A stretch of 64,000 bases of DNA from Paraburkholderia sp. SOS3 (GCF_001922345.1 NZ_CP018812.1:2294001-2358000); one strand, 5' to 3'. Shown: positions 53,759 to 64,000, counted from the first letter of the stretch. Numbers and translations are program-made. The notes: a model not told the origin generated them from the letters alone.

Positions 53759-54118
53759 ATGATGAAGTTCCAATTCGCCATCCCCCTCATTGCCGCGACT
53801 GCATTTGCGGTTCCCGCCTTGTCCGGCACCGCTGCGAGTGTCGCGCACGCGGATGAACTGACGCGTGCCCAGGTGCGCGCCGAACTCGCGCAATTACGAG
53901 CGACCGGCTACGACCAGTCGGTCGGCGAAGATGCGCATTATCCAGACGCATTGCAACTGGCACAGGCACGCGTCAATGCACCGCAACCCGTCGCGCAGGC
54001 GCCGTCTCACGAAATTTCAGGCTATGGTCCCGAAGCCGCGGGCATTTCGACTTCCGGCGGCAAGCGGTTCGCGCAGCCTGGCAACGACGGTATGAAGCCG
54101 ATCTACTTCGGCCAGTGA
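53759..54118 (+). CDS. Small exported DUF4148 protein
   Basis: A 119-residue protein with a signal peptide (FAIPLIAATAFAVPALSGTAASVAHA) and the DUF4148 block ELTRAQVRAELAQLRATGYDQSVGEDAHYPDALQLAQARV. This family is largely restricted to Burkholderia and relatives and is of unknown function. AGGAGA lies 5-8 nt before the paired ATG codons at 53759 and 53762. The C-terminus is Gly/Pro-rich. Located 89 bp before the DUF417 gene and in the same direction, so the two may be co-transcribed. Confidence 0.88.
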   Translation: MMKFQFAIPLIAATAFAVPALSGTAASVAHADELTRAQVRAELAQLRATGYDQSVGEDAHYPDALQLAQARVNAPQPVAQAPSHEISGYGPEAAGISTSGGKRFAQPGNDGMKPIYFGQ

Positions 54119-54207
54119 ATTCCCGCGAGCGGTTTTTAGCCCGACACGCTTTGACCAGAGCAGGCCGCTCGCGCGGCCTCGACTCACTTATCCGATGGAA
54201 GAAAACG

Positions 54208-54831
54208 ATGAACCTCTATACCGACTTTCTGCGGGTCGCGAGCCGTGGCGAAAGCCTCGGCGCGAATCTCGTCCGTATCGCCATTGCGATCGTTTTTCTG
54301 TGGATCGGCGCGTTGAAGTTCGTTCCTTACGAAGCGGACAGCATCACGCCGCTCGTCGCGCAGAGTCCCGTGATGGAGTTCTTTTACAAGCATCCGAAGC
54401 AGTATGCGCAGCATATGACGAAGGAAGGGCAGCTCGTACCCGAGCAGCGCCAATGGCAGCAGGCTAACAATACGTATGGTTTCTCGCGTGGCCTCGGCAC
54501 GCTCGAAATCATCATCGGCCTGCTCGTGCTGTCCAACTTCGTGTCGCGCAATCTCGGGCTGCTCGGCGGCGTGTTGTCGTTTCTCACGCCATTCGTGACC
54601 CTGTCGTTTCTGATAACGACGCCCGAAACATGGGTGCCCGCGCTCGGCGACGCGCAACACGGTTTCCCGTACCTGTCCGAACATGGCCGGCTAATTATCA
54701 AGGACACCGTGATACTGGCCGGCGGCGTCGTGATCATCGCCGATTCGGCGAGGCGGCTGTTGCTCGAACGCGAGTCGCTCACGCGGTCGGGCGCCCGTTC
54801 GCTGCTCGCTGAACACGCGCAGTCCCAGTAG
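54208..54831 (+). CDS. DUF417 (YkgB/RclC-like) inner-membrane protein
   Basis: A 207-residue integral membrane protein with four helices: LVRIAIAIVFLWIGALKFVPYEADSI, LGTLEIIIGLLVLSNF, LLGGVLSFLTPFVTLSFLITTPETW and LIIKDTVILAGGVVIIADSAR. The KFVPYEADSITPLVAQSP and GRLIIKDTV blocks are hallmarks of the YkgB/RclC family, which in E. coli is linked to reactive chlorine resistance. An insertion (KHPKQYAQHMTKEGQLVPEQRQWQQANNTYG) between helices 1 and 2 fits the longer version of the family. GGAAG precedes ATG 54208. Confidence 0.88.
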   Translation: MNLYTDFLRVASRGESLGANLVRIAIAIVFLWIGALKFVPYEADSITPLVAQSPVMEFFYKHPKQYAQHMTKEGQLVPEQRQWQQANNTYGFSRGLGTLEIIIGLLVLSNFVSRNLGLLGGVLSFLTPFVTLSFLITTPETWVPALGDAQHGFPYLSEHGRLIIKDTVILAGGVVIIADSARRLLLERESLTRSGARSLLAEHAQSQ

Positions 54832-54900
54832 GCATCGATGCCGCTATCTTCGCGGCCGTGCTTGTGCAAGGCGGGCAAACGGCCGCGAAGCTCGCGGTGC

Positions 54901-55446
54901 TTACTTCCAGAATACGTAGTTCGCGAAGTAAGGCGAATAAGCGATCTGATGTTCGGCCGTGCACATCTGGGCAGGTGCAGCGCCGCCCACCGTGTTCAAT
55001 CGCTGCACATAGCGCACGTTCGACAGTTCGCCGCCTTTTTCACCTTTTTCGCCTTTTCCGTCGTCGCTCTTCGTTTCGAGCAGCAACTGCGGAATACTGT
55101 CCGCCGATGCGCTGGCCATCTGCGCGATCGGATGGCCGACGATGCGGCTACCGTCCTGCGCCTGCCATGACGGTCCGGCGTCGTGTTGAATCACCGCGCG
55201 CCCGACTGGGTCGTACAGCGTCGCATGTGGGCTTCTGAAGAGCCACGTCAGATGGTGCGAGCCGTCGTACTCGCACATATAAATCTGGACGCCGGTCGCG
55301 GTAGTGGAAGCGTACGGCTTCGCGTTCGCCGGCGTAAGCAGCGACGAAGTCGGTACAGCGGATTGCGCCGGCGCCGATCCAGCCGCCAGACAGGCGGCGG
55401 CCAGTACGGTGAAGACGCGCAAATACGGTAAGCGGTTGCGGAACAT
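54901..55446 (-). CDS. Exported DUF3455 protein
   Basis: A 181-residue secreted or periplasmic protein with a signal peptide (LRVFTVLAAACLAAGSAPAQSA). The family block ATGVQIYMCEYDGSHHLTWLFRSPHATLYDPVGRAVIQHDAGPSWQAQDGSRIVG is typical of DUF3455. It ends VRYVQRLNTVGGAAPAQMCTAEHQIAYSPYFANYVFWK, which carries the paired Cys. A KGEKGEKGG charged loop is inserted near residue 135. Function unknown. Convergent with the DUF417 gene. Confidence 0.85.
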   Translation of the reverse strand: MFRNRLPYLRVFTVLAAACLAAGSAPAQSAVPTSSLLTPANAKPYASTTATGVQIYMCEYDGSHHLTWLFRSPHATLYDPVGRAVIQHDAGPSWQAQDGSRIVGHPIAQMASASADSIPQLLLETKSDDGKGEKGEKGGELSNVRYVQRLNTVGGAAPAQMCTAEHQIAYSPYFANYVFWK

Positions 55447-55636
55447 GACATGGGTCTCCTGGCAAAAAAGCCTGCTCCGGAAACATTCGAGACGCCGTTT
55501 CTATTCCGCCCGGCACAAAGCTTTCAGTTGCAAGCCAGGAAATGGCCAGCACGCCGCGCCGCGCCCCGTGACATATTCTGCACTGCGTACGCTGCGGGCA
55601 CCGCCTGGTTATTTTTTTCGCGCCGCTTTCGCGGTC

Positions 55637-56269
55637 TTACTGCTGCTGTCTCCCCGAAGCGAGCTGCTCGTTGCGCTCCGTCAGGAACTGAATGAGCCCA
55701 TCGATGCCGCTCTGTGCGATCTTCTCTCCAAATTGCTGCCGATACGTCTGCACGAGCCACGCGCCGACCACATTGAGGTCGTAGACGCGCCAGCCTGCCG
55801 GCGTCTTGTGCAGCCGGTAGTCGATTTCGACAGGCTGGGCATTCGTCAACGCGATGGTGCGCACCACGGTATCGGTATCGCTCGGCGACATCCGCATCGG
55901 CGGATACTCGATTTTCTGATCCGGGCGCAATTGCGCGAGCGCGCCCGCATACAGGTGAATCAACAGCATCTGGAACTGATGCACGAGCTTCTGCTGCTGT
56001 TCAGGTGTCGCGGTCCGCCAGTAGCGGCCGATCGCGAGCTGCGTCGTGTAACGGAAATCGATGTACGGCAGGATGTCCCGGTTCACGATATCCATGATGC
56101 GCGGGATGTCGCTCGGGTCGATCGACTGCTGGCGCACTTCGTCGAGCACTTGCTGCGTGGCGGTTTTGATCAGCGCCTGCGGGTCCGATTGATCGTCGAT
56201 CTGCGCGAACGTGCTGCCTGAAAAGATGAAGGACGTGGCGAAAGCGGCGATCAGGAATAGTTTTTTCAT
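55637..56269 (-). CDS. mlaC: MlaC/Ttg2D-type periplasmic phospholipid-binding protein, orphan
   Basis: A 210-residue periplasmic protein with a signal peptide (MKKLFLIAAFATSFIFSGSTFA). Family features are PYIDFRYTTQLAIGRYWRTATPEQQQKLVHQFQMLLIHLYAGAL, WRVYDLNVVGAWLVQTYRQQFGEKIAQSGIDGLIQFLTERN, in the MlaC order. MlaC shuttles phospholipid between outer and inner membranes. Here mlaA, mlaD, mlaE and mlaF are absent, so this is a stand-alone copy or a paralogue of one within a complete mla operon elsewhere. Confidence 0.9.
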   Translation of the reverse strand: MKKLFLIAAFATSFIFSGSTFAQIDDQSDPQALIKTATQQVLDEVRQQSIDPSDIPRIMDIVNRDILPYIDFRYTTQLAIGRYWRTATPEQQQKLVHQFQMLLIHLYAGALAQLRPDQKIEYPPMRMSPSDTDTVVRTIALTNAQPVEIDYRLHKTPAGWRVYDLNVVGAWLVQTYRQQFGEKIAQSGIDGLIQFLTERNEQLASGRQQQ

Positions 56270-56479
56270 GGGAGCGCGAATCCTGTGCGAATGCGTGGCA
56301 GCGATGCTTTACTGCGCGGGCCGATAGGGCGACGGCGCAAGCATGGCGTTGCGCTAGCTTAGCATTGCGCACGACATCGCGACCAAGGCGCGCCAAAACG
56401 CTGCCGTAGCGGCGCAGTCCGTACGCCGCAGCGCCTTCGCCGCGATGCGCAGACCGATGCGTAGACCGTTGCGCCGACC

Positions 56480-57730
56480 CTAAGCACCCGCGCGCATGGC
56501 CGCCGCGCCTGCGCTGGCCGGATGCTCGCACCACAGCGCCTCGACGCCGCGCAGCGTGTTGTGATGCCGCCAGCGCAGCGCTTGCAGGTTCAGCACACGC
56601 AAATCCGGCAGGCGCGTCAGCAGCGTCTCGAGCGCGATGTGCAGTTCGAGCAATGCAAGGCGTGCGCCAAGGCAATAGTGCAGACCGCCACCGAACGACA
56701 GAATGCGCTTGTCGTTTTCCGCACGGTCGAGAATCAGCTGGTTCGGGTCGTGAAAATGCGCGGGGTCGCGATTCGCACCGCCCAGCATCAGCGTAACGAT
56801 CGAACCGCGCGGCAATGCGATGCCTTCGATTTCGACGCCGTCTTCGAGCGTTGTGCGCAGCGCCGTCTGTACCGAACTCTCGTAGCGCATGCACTCGATA
56901 ATCGCCTTCGGCAGCAGCCGCGGTTGCTCGCGCAACTGCCTCAACTGCTCCGGATGCCGGTGCAAGCTCACCACCGCATTGCCGATCATGTTCGACGTAG
57001 TTTCATGTCCTGCAAAAAAAAGCAGCAGCACATTCGAGACGATCTCGTCGTCGGTCAGGCGCCTGCCGTCTGCTTCGACCGAAATCAGCATCGAAATCAG
57101 GTCGTTGCCCGGCTGCGTGCGGCGTGCCTCCAGCACACCGTAGAAGTACTGTTCGAGTTCGAGCGTCGCCTCGTTCGCGGCGGCGAGCGTCGGTTCGTCC
57201 ATCGCGATCGTCTCGAACGCTCTCGCAAAACGCTCCATCTTGTGCCCGATCGCAGCGGCTTCCTCGAACGGCAGGCCGAGCACGCCGGCAATCACCTGCA
57301 CAGGCAGCGGCAACGCGTAACTGCCGACGAGATCGAAAGGTCCGTCGTGCGGCAGCTCGCCGATAAGCCGTTCGGCGGTCGCGCGCGTGACCTCGCGCAG
57401 CCGCTCGACCTGGCGCGCGTTGAACGCCTGCATCAGCAATGCGCGCAGCGGCGTGTGATCGGGCGGGTCCATCGTAATGAACATGCGGCTCAGCGCCTGA
57501 AACGTCGGCTGCGTCGCACGTTCTTCGCCGTAACGGCGCACGACGCCCGGCATGTAGCGGCGCCCCATGCGGCGGTCGTCGAGCAAAGCGGTAACGACCG
57601 CGTGGCGCGCCGTCGCGAAACGCTTGCCATCCGGCGTCAACGCGACGAGCGGCCCCTGCTCGCGCAGTACTTCGTAGTACTGGTACGGATCATCGAAAAA
57701 AGCGGGTGATTGAAATGCAGGAGCGTTCAT
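56480..57730 (-). CDS. Cytochrome P450
   Basis: A 416-residue bacterial P450. I-helix FFAGHETTSN, K-helix ExxR in ECMRYES and the heme loop FGGGLHYCLGARLALLE with Cys353 are complete. ITMDPPDHTPLRALLMQAF is the C-helix heme-propionate region. GGAGG lies 9 nt before ATG 57730. It is of the soluble class I type requiring ferredoxin and reductase, neither of which is adjacent. The substrate is unknown. It stands alone between mlaC and proQ on the same strand. Confidence 0.94.
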   Translation of the reverse strand: MNAPAFQSPAFFDDPYQYYEVLREQGPLVALTPDGKRFATARHAVVTALLDDRRMGRRYMPGVVRRYGEERATQPTFQALSRMFITMDPPDHTPLRALLMQAFNARQVERLREVTRATAERLIGELPHDGPFDLVGSYALPLPVQVIAGVLGLPFEEAAAIGHKMERFARAFETIAMDEPTLAAANEATLELEQYFYGVLEARRTQPGNDLISMLISVEADGRRLTDDEIVSNVLLLFFAGHETTSNMIGNAVVSLHRHPEQLRQLREQPRLLPKAIIECMRYESSVQTALRTTLEDGVEIEGIALPRGSIVTLMLGGANRDPAHFHDPNQLILDRAENDKRILSFGGGLHYCLGARLALLELHIALETLLTRLPDLRVLNLQALRWRHHNTLRGVEALWCEHPASAGAAAMRAGA

Positions 57731-57890
57731 CAGCGAGGGCCTCCGTGAAGCGGAAACTGAGCGGAAACTGAGGACGCCCGACGACGCCCTTGTCCCGATT
57801 ACAGCGCTCGCTGTGCCTTTATTCCCTGCTGCTTTTTATTCCGTATTTATTGTGCTTTTATTTGGCCTCTCTCGAACGGCCATCTGACGG

Positions 57891-58877
57891 CTATTCAGTC
57901 GAGGCTTTTGTCGATGCCGATGCCGTTCCGTTTTCGGTTGCCGGCTGAACGGGAGCTTCGCTTTCGCTAGCGGCTGGCGCAACGACCTGCGACGCTTCGA
58001 CTGCTTGAGCGGTTTCCGGTGCTTGTGCAGTTCCCGGCGCCTGCGCGTCGCCCGCCGCCACGTCCTGCGGCTTCTCCGACGATTGCGCCGCACCTTCCGC
58101 GTTGCGCGGTCGACGCGGGCCACCGCGCTGCAAGCTGCGCGCGAACGCCGTATCGCGCGGGCTGACCTGCCCCGCCGGTTCGCCATTCAGGTTCACGCGC
58201 GCCGCGCCTTCGGTCAGGCTCGCCCAATAGCGGCTACCGCGGCACCACGTGGCAATCGCTTCGCGGATTTCGGCTTCGTTCAGCGCTAATTCCTGCGCAT
58301 GCGGCAACAGGTCTTCGAGAATGCCGATTTTCAGCGGCAGTTTCGGCGCTGGCTTCTTCGGGAAGGCAGCCGGAAAACGCTTCTGCAATTTGCCGATCGC
58401 GTGCACCACCGCATCGACCGGCTCCTGCGGCGGCCTGCTTTTCTGCCGGTTACGCGAATTTGCGTGATTTCCAGCCTGATTTTCGCCCCGATTTCCAGCC
58501 TCATGGCCGGCGTGCTGCCCGCCACGCGCCTCGCTGCGGGATTCGCCGCGTCGAGGATCCCGCTGTTCACCGCGCTGTGGCCGCCCCTGCTGCCGGCCGC
58601 GCGCATCGCCATGCCTCGCGTGCTTGTCCGGGCCGCCGGGCTGACCCGCCGACGCACCGCCGGCGCCGCGTTGTGCACCGGCTTGAGCGCCGCCGGCTTG
58701 CCCGGTCTGGCTGCCGTGTTGATCCGCCGCGCGAGCGCGGCCTTCGTCTTTGCGCGGTCGATGCGTCGAGCCATCCGCGGATTTCTCCGCCGCTCTTTCC
58801 GCAGCCTTCTGCTGCCTTTGTTGCCGCGCCTGTTGCTCGAGTTGCTTCTTCAACTCGGCCAGTTGTTCGAAACCCAT
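57891..58877 (-). CDS. proQ: ProQ/FinO-domain RNA chaperone with long disordered arms
   Basis: A 328-residue protein. The ProQ/FinO RNA-binding domain is at about residues 150-235: DAVVHAIGKLQKRFPAAFPKKPAPKLPLKIGILEDLLPHAQELALNEAEIREAIATWCRGSRYWASLTEGAARVNLNGEPAGQVSP. The N-terminal arm begins with a coiled segment (MGFEQLAELKKQLEQQARQQRQQKAAERAA), then about 100 residues rich in Gly, Arg, Gln and His. The C-terminal 90 residues are Ala/Pro/Glu/Gln rich. In E. coli ProQ the disordered part is a C-terminal linker; here both sides are extended. Binds structured sRNAs and mRNA 3' ends by family knowledge. Confidence 0.92.
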   Translation of the reverse strand: MGFEQLAELKKQLEQQARQQRQQKAAERAAEKSADGSTHRPRKDEGRARAADQHGSQTGQAGGAQAGAQRGAGGASAGQPGGPDKHARHGDARGRQQGRPQRGEQRDPRRGESRSEARGGQHAGHEAGNRGENQAGNHANSRNRQKSRPPQEPVDAVVHAIGKLQKRFPAAFPKKPAPKLPLKIGILEDLLPHAQELALNEAEIREAIATWCRGSRYWASLTEGAARVNLNGEPAGQVSPRDTAFARSLQRGGPRRPRNAEGAAQSSEKPQDVAAGDAQAPGTAQAPETAQAVEASQVVAPAASESEAPVQPATENGTASASTKASTE

Positions 58878-58997
58878 GCTGTGTCCTGCAAAAATGACGC
58901 GTGATTCTACCAGCCCCGTGCGATGCCCACGCGGTATGGCGTTACCGCACCTCGCGCCGTCCGACCCGCGGTGCGATGCCGAACCGGCGCGACGCCG

Positions 58998-60440
<1,443 letters not shown>

Positions 60441-60516
60441 CACACGTTCTCCTTGGGGACGCCCGTTGTTCGCAGCGGGCCGAGCAAGCTACGTGCCGCG
60501 GGTCCGCTACATTGCG

Positions 60517-62169
60517 TCAAAGCTGCGCCGACAGCCGCTTGATCTCGCGATTCAGCACGCGCTCATTGTCAGAGTAGTCGATCGGCAGATCGATGACGTG
60601 CACGCCGCGTGTCGCGAAGCAATCGCGCACGAGCGGTGCGAATTCGGCCGCGGACGCAATGCGATGCCCATGCGCGCCATAGCTTTTCGCGTAGTCGACG
60701 AAATCCGGATTCGACAAGGTCATCCCATAGTCCGGGAAATTCATGTTTTCCTGCTTCCAGCGAATCATGCCGAACGCGTCGTCGCGCAGGATCAGCACGA
60801 CGAGATCGAGCTTGAGCCGCACCGCTGTTTCGAGCTCCTGCGAATTCATCATGAAGCCGCCGTCGCCGCAGACGGCCATCACCTTGCGCTCCGGATGCAC
60901 GATCTTCGTCGCGATCGCCGACGGCAAACCCGCGCCCATCGACGCGAGCGCGTTGTCGAGCAGCAGCGAATTCGGCTCGTGCGCGCGGTAGTAGCGCGCG
61001 AACCAGATCTTGTACATGCCGTTGTCGAGACAGATGATGCCGTCCTGCGGCATCGTCTCGTAGACGTCGTTGACGATGCGCACCGGGTACATCGGAAAGC
61101 GTTCGTCGTGCTGGCCCTTCGCGAGATGCGCGTCGAAGTGCGCCTTGATCTCGGTGAAGCGCGCGAAATCCCAATGCTCGCCGCGCCCTTTGAGCGCCTC
61201 TTTCAACTGCCACACCGCATTCGCAATGTCGCCGACCACTTCGATTTGCGGGAAGTACACCGCATCGACTTCGGCGCCGAGAAAATTCACATGAATAACG
61301 GTCTTGTCGCCGACATCGGCGCCGCGCATGAAGAACGGCGGCTTTTCGATCACGTCGTGGCCGACATTGATGATGCAGTCCGCGTGATCGATCGCGCGAT
61401 GCACGAAGTCGCCATCGGACAACGTTGCATTGCCGAGCCACATCGGATGCGATTCGTCGATCACGCCCTTGCCCATTTGCGTCGTAAAGAACGGAATGCC
61501 GACCTGATCGACGAATTCGCGCAGCATGTTGCACGTGGTCTTGCGGTTGCCGCCCGCGCCGATCATCAGCAGCGGGTGCTTCGCCGCAGCGATCGCCTCG
61601 ACCGCGCGTTCGACCGCCTTTTCCTCGACCACCGGCCGCCGGCTGTAGCTCTTCGGAATCGGCTTGCCGTCGCCTTCTTCATGTGCGACGTCTTCGGGCA
61701 GTTCCAGATGCGTCGCACCGGGGCGTTCCTCTTCGGCACGACGGAACGCCTCGCGTACCGACGCCGGGATATTGCCGATCGATACGATCTGGCGCGTGTA
61801 CTTCGTGAGCGGCTCCATCATGCGCACGACGTCGACAATCTGGAAATGGCCCTGCTTGCTCGACTTGATCGGCTTCTGCCCCGTGACCATCAGCATCGGC
61901 ATGCCGCCTAGCTGCGCATACGCGGCCGCCGTGACGAAGTTCGTCGCGCCGGGGCCGAGCGTCGAGATGCAGACTCCCGTGCGCCCCGTCAAACGGCCGT
62001 AGGTCGCCGCCATGAAACCCGCGGCCTGTTCGTGGCGCGTCAGAATCAGCTTGATACGCGAACGGCGCAACGATTCGAGCAGGTCCAGATTTTCTTCTCC
62101 GGGAATGCCGAACACGTATTCGACGCCTTCCGCTTCCAACGATTTGACGAACAGATCCGATGCTTTCAT
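60517..62169 (-). CDS. Acetolactate synthase large-subunit-like ThDP enzyme
   Basis: A 550-residue thiamine-diphosphate enzyme. The catalytic Glu is in LTRHEQAAGFMA, and the ThDP/Mg site is GDGGFMMNSQELETAVRLKLDLVVLILRDDAFG. VFGIPGEENLDLLESL at the start and GPGATNFVTAAAYAQLGGMPMLMVTGQ fit the acetolactate synthase group. There is no regulatory small-subunit gene next to it, unlike biosynthetic ilvBH, so a catabolic role or another carboligase/decarboxylase activity is likely. GAGG is 8 nt upstream of ATG 62169; the longer frame to 62256 is not supported. Confidence 0.92.
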   Translation of the reverse strand: MKASDLFVKSLEAEGVEYVFGIPGEENLDLLESLRRSRIKLILTRHEQAAGFMAATYGRLTGRTGVCISTLGPGATNFVTAAAYAQLGGMPMLMVTGQKPIKSSKQGHFQIVDVVRMMEPLTKYTRQIVSIGNIPASVREAFRRAEEERPGATHLELPEDVAHEEGDGKPIPKSYSRRPVVEEKAVERAVEAIAAAKHPLLMIGAGGNRKTTCNMLREFVDQVGIPFFTTQMGKGVIDESHPMWLGNATLSDGDFVHRAIDHADCIINVGHDVIEKPPFFMRGADVGDKTVIHVNFLGAEVDAVYFPQIEVVGDIANAVWQLKEALKGRGEHWDFARFTEIKAHFDAHLAKGQHDERFPMYPVRIVNDVYETMPQDGIICLDNGMYKIWFARYYRAHEPNSLLLDNALASMGAGLPSAIATKIVHPERKVMAVCGDGGFMMNSQELETAVRLKLDLVVLILRDDAFGMIRWKQENMNFPDYGMTLSNPDFVDYAKSYGAHGHRIASAAEFAPLVRDCFATRGVHVIDLPIDYSDNERVLNREIKRLSAQL

Positions 62170-62356
62170 GAAAGAGCCTCGTTTGAATTCAGGATTAAAA
62201 GCGCAGGATTTCGAGTGGACTGCCAGGCCGACATGCACGGCCTGAGCCGCCATCATGGCATTGAGGTAAAGCTTACTCTTTCAGAGGCGATCGTGCGTCA
62301 AACAGGTTAGACAAATCGCATGGGGCGGCGCTGCGCAACGACGCATGCCCAACAGG

Positions 62357-62401
62357 AAAAGGCCGCTGCGCGAGATCGCCTGACGATCCGCGGCAACGGC
62401 C
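62357..62401 (-). terminator. Rho-independent terminator after the DJ-1/PfpI-like gene
   Basis: On the minus strand, an interrupted long stem, outer arms GGCCG/CGGCC and inner GATCG/CGATC with small mismatches (62401-62361). It is followed by TTTT (62360-62357). It lies 40 bp after the stop of the gene at 62441 and upstream of the ThDP enzyme gene. Confidence 0.75.
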
Positions 62402-62440
62402 AACTGTTCGACCTTCTAACGATGCGATGCCGGCGGCAAC

Positions 62441-63121
62441 TCAGCGCTTGAACTGCTTGAGCAGTTCTTTGGCAGCGGGACCTGAAGACGCCGGGTTTTG
62501 TCCCGTCGTCAACAGACCGTCGACGATCACATAAGGCGCCCAGTCCGGCCCCTTCGAATACTTGCCGCCCTTTTCCTTCAGCATGTCTTCGACGAGAAAC
62601 GGCACGACCTTCGTCAATTGCACGGCCTCTTCCTCGCTGTTCGCAAAGCCCGTTACCGACCGTCCCGAAACGAATGGCTTGCCGTCCTTGCCTTTGACAT
62701 TTTTGAAAACGCACGGGGCGTGACACACGGCCGTCACGGGTTTGTCCGTGGCGATCGCGCGTTCGATCAGCGCGGCGGAGTCTTTATCTTCGGCGAGGTC
62801 CCACATCGGGCCATGTCCGCCGGGGTAGAACACCGCATCGAAGTCGTCCATCGACATCGTCGAGAGCTTGTGCGTGTTCGCGAGTGTGTTCGTCGCTTCC
62901 GTGTCTTTTTCGAAACGGCGTGTCAGATCGGTTTGAAACTCGGGCTCGTTGCTTTTTGGGTCGAGCGGCGGCTGGCCGCCCTTTACCGAGGCAAGCGTCA
63001 GTTCCGCGCCTGCGTCCTTGAATACGTAATAAGGCGCCGCGAGTTCTTCAAGCCAGAAGCCGGTTTTCCTGCCCGTGTCGCCGAGTCTGTCGTGCGAGGT
63101 CAAAACAATCAGGATCTTCAT
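62441..63121 (-). CDS. DJ-1/PfpI superfamily protein (Hsp31-like glutamine-amidotransferase fold)
   Basis: A 226-residue class I glutamine-amidotransferase-like protein. MKILIVLTSHDRLGDTGRKTGFWLEELAAPYYVFKDAG, FDAVFYPGGHGPMWDLAED and VTAVCHAPCVFKNVK contain the family elements: the nucleophile Cys in AVCHAP and the Glu-containing N-terminal strand region (WLEELAAPY). These match the Hsp31/YajL-type group with glyoxalase III or chaperone activity. ATG 63121 is preferred to 63178 as it opens the first strand directly. It stands alone with a terminator behind it. A stress or aldehyde-detoxification role is likely. Confidence 0.88.
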   Translation of the reverse strand: MKILIVLTSHDRLGDTGRKTGFWLEELAAPYYVFKDAGAELTLASVKGGQPPLDPKSNEPEFQTDLTRRFEKDTEATNTLANTHKLSTMSMDDFDAVFYPGGHGPMWDLAEDKDSAALIERAIATDKPVTAVCHAPCVFKNVKGKDGKPFVSGRSVTGFANSEEEAVQLTKVVPFLVEDMLKEKGGKYSKGPDWAPYVIVDGLLTTGQNPASSGPAAKELLKQFKR

Positions 63122-63641
63122 GTCGATCGCTCCAGAAAGTGCCTGCCGTTGCCGCATACCCGCTGCTGCTGCCGGCATTCAAGCAGGACGCTTGAACGAC
63201 CGGCAAGCCATCTTTCGACGATCTTGTCGAATACGCAAGCGGCGTTACAACTGCCCGGACACTCGCGTATCGAGCCGTGCTTTTCCGAAATGCCCGACGA
63301 GCGATCAGGCGCATTTCATTCTGCAGCACACCGATCCATTTTTTGCGCGGCCAGATCGCGGCGCCCCGCACTTCGACACGAGCAACGGCGAGCAGTCGCG
63401 CGCGTGTGGGCATGACGGGCATCGCAGGGGCATACCTTCGTATAAGTACCGCAGACTGTGATTTGTTGATTGGACACCACCGTACGATGTTCAGTGGACG
63501 CGACCGACGTTATGTTCGAGGCGTTTAGTATTTTTCGTGGGTCTCGCGCCGGAACGGGCAGCGCGCAGGCCCGTTCGCATGCCCGGCCGCATCTGACATG
63601 ACCTGCTCGTAGTTCCGTCCTCCATGACGAGGTGATCCGCG
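63122..63641. other. 520-bp divergent spacer, no supported gene
   Basis: Contains the upstream regions of the leftward DJ-1-like gene and the rightward AraC gene. Frames here are short and lack recognisable features. Confidence 0.5.
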
Positions 63642-64000
63642 ATGTCGTCGTTCATATCCTTATCCGTAGAGTCCTCGAATCTCGCCGCAGCGGACAGCGG
63701 CATGCGCACGCCACTGTTGCCGGCTGCCCGGGCGCGCACGCCGCTGCGCCATGAAGCGAGCTGGCGCAGCATGCCGCAGGAACGCGCCGACGCGCCCGCG
63801 TTGCGCGGCGAGCACGCGATCGTGCTGGCGCGCTGGACGACGAGCGCCGAAGGCGAAGGCAACGCGCTCGGACCGCAAGGCTATTACGTGATCGCGCTCG
63901 CGCTGCGCCCGACGCTCATGCGCCTGTCGTCGAATGGCGATGTGCTGCACGACGGTCCGATCGATCGCGGCATGGTGCAGGTTACCGCGCCCGCGACGCA
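63642..64000 (+). CDS. AraC-type regulator, N-terminal part (cut by the window edge)
   Basis: An open frame of 119 codons starting at ATG 63642, with GAGGTGAT 5 nt upstream, running off the right edge without a stop. It encodes MSSFISLSVESSNLAAADSG, then HAIVLARWTTSAEGEGNALGPQGYYVIALALRPTLMRLSSNGDVLHDGPIDRGMVQVTAPAT. The cupin-like pattern (GNALGPQGYYVIALALRPT...GMVQVTxP) is that of the N-terminal domain of a Burkholderia-type AraC regulator subgroup. The HTH would lie beyond the window, so the family call is provisional. Confidence 0.65.
   Translation, partial: MSSFISLSVESSNLAAADSGMRTPLLPAARARTPLRHEASWRSMPQERADAPALRGEHAIVLARWTTSAEGEGNALGPQGYYVIALALRPTLMRLSSNGDVLHDGPIDRGMVQVTAPAT

Overview
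The window is GC-rich chromosomal DNA with compact, often translationally coupled operons. Gene content points to a beta-proteobacterium of the Burkholderia/Paraburkholderia group: a DUF4148 exported protein, a Gram-negative trimeric porin ending in HWF, a sufBCDS-sufU-sufT cluster, a ProQ with a long basic arm, and Burkholderia-type AraC and CGNR regulators. This assignment is inference from gene families only; no rRNA or tRNA is present.

Region 1 (1-10.7 kb) looks like a catabolic locus. A molybdenum hydroxylase (medium and large subunits, the latter cut by the window edge) and a Ser alpha/beta hydrolase run leftward. An ABC importer of the SsuABC/NMT1 type runs rightward; its permease carries a frameshift near the C-terminus. 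A porin, a UbiD-type prenylated-FMN decarboxylase, a UbiX flavin prenyltransferase and a HpcH/HpaI aldolase follow. The two divergent promoter regions of this locus share an inverted repeat, TCAT-N7-ATGA followed by A, suggesting one regulator; the substrate is unknown but is probably an aromatic or heteroaromatic acid. A 63-codon remnant of a TRAP transporter permease closes the locus.

Region 2 (10.7-29.8 kb, all minus strand) is a giant secreted protein of 2740 residues (GH2-like module, Ig-like domains, five F5/8-type C domains, GH64 beta-1,3-glucanase domain). It sits 60 bp upstream of an 11-gene operon for a hybrid type II secretion/type IV pilus-like machine (gspG, gspF, gspE, pilM/N/O/P-like, a TPR-secretin-cohesin lipoprotein, three further pseudopilins). 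The arrangement suggests a dedicated exporter, though no prepilin peptidase is here.

Region 3 (30-47.6 kb) is accessory in character, with larger and more AT-rich gaps. It has a HEITH metallopeptidase-like putative effector, a 2OG-Fe(II) oxygenase, an MFS exporter, and then a dense cluster of regulators: four CGNR zinc-finger proteins, two related LysR proteins (one eroded), TetR, an orphan FixJ-type response regulator and AraC. Interspersed are an L-2-haloacid dehalogenase, two Asp-nucleophile alpha/beta hydrolases and an SDR lacking the usual Tyr/Lys. Three sites of identical architecture, GTAAC-TTGTCA-N15-GTTAC, and a close variant, coincide with apparent promoters of three CGNR genes and the LysR upstream region. 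This is the most unusual regulatory signal in the window.

Region 4 (47.6-64 kb) is more housekeeping: sufBCDSUT, DUF4148, DUF417 and DUF3455 proteins, an orphan MlaC, a cytochrome P450, ProQ, an acetolactate-synthase-like ThDP enzyme with an aldehyde dehydrogenase, a DJ-1/PfpI-like protein, and the start of an AraC regulator cut by the right edge.
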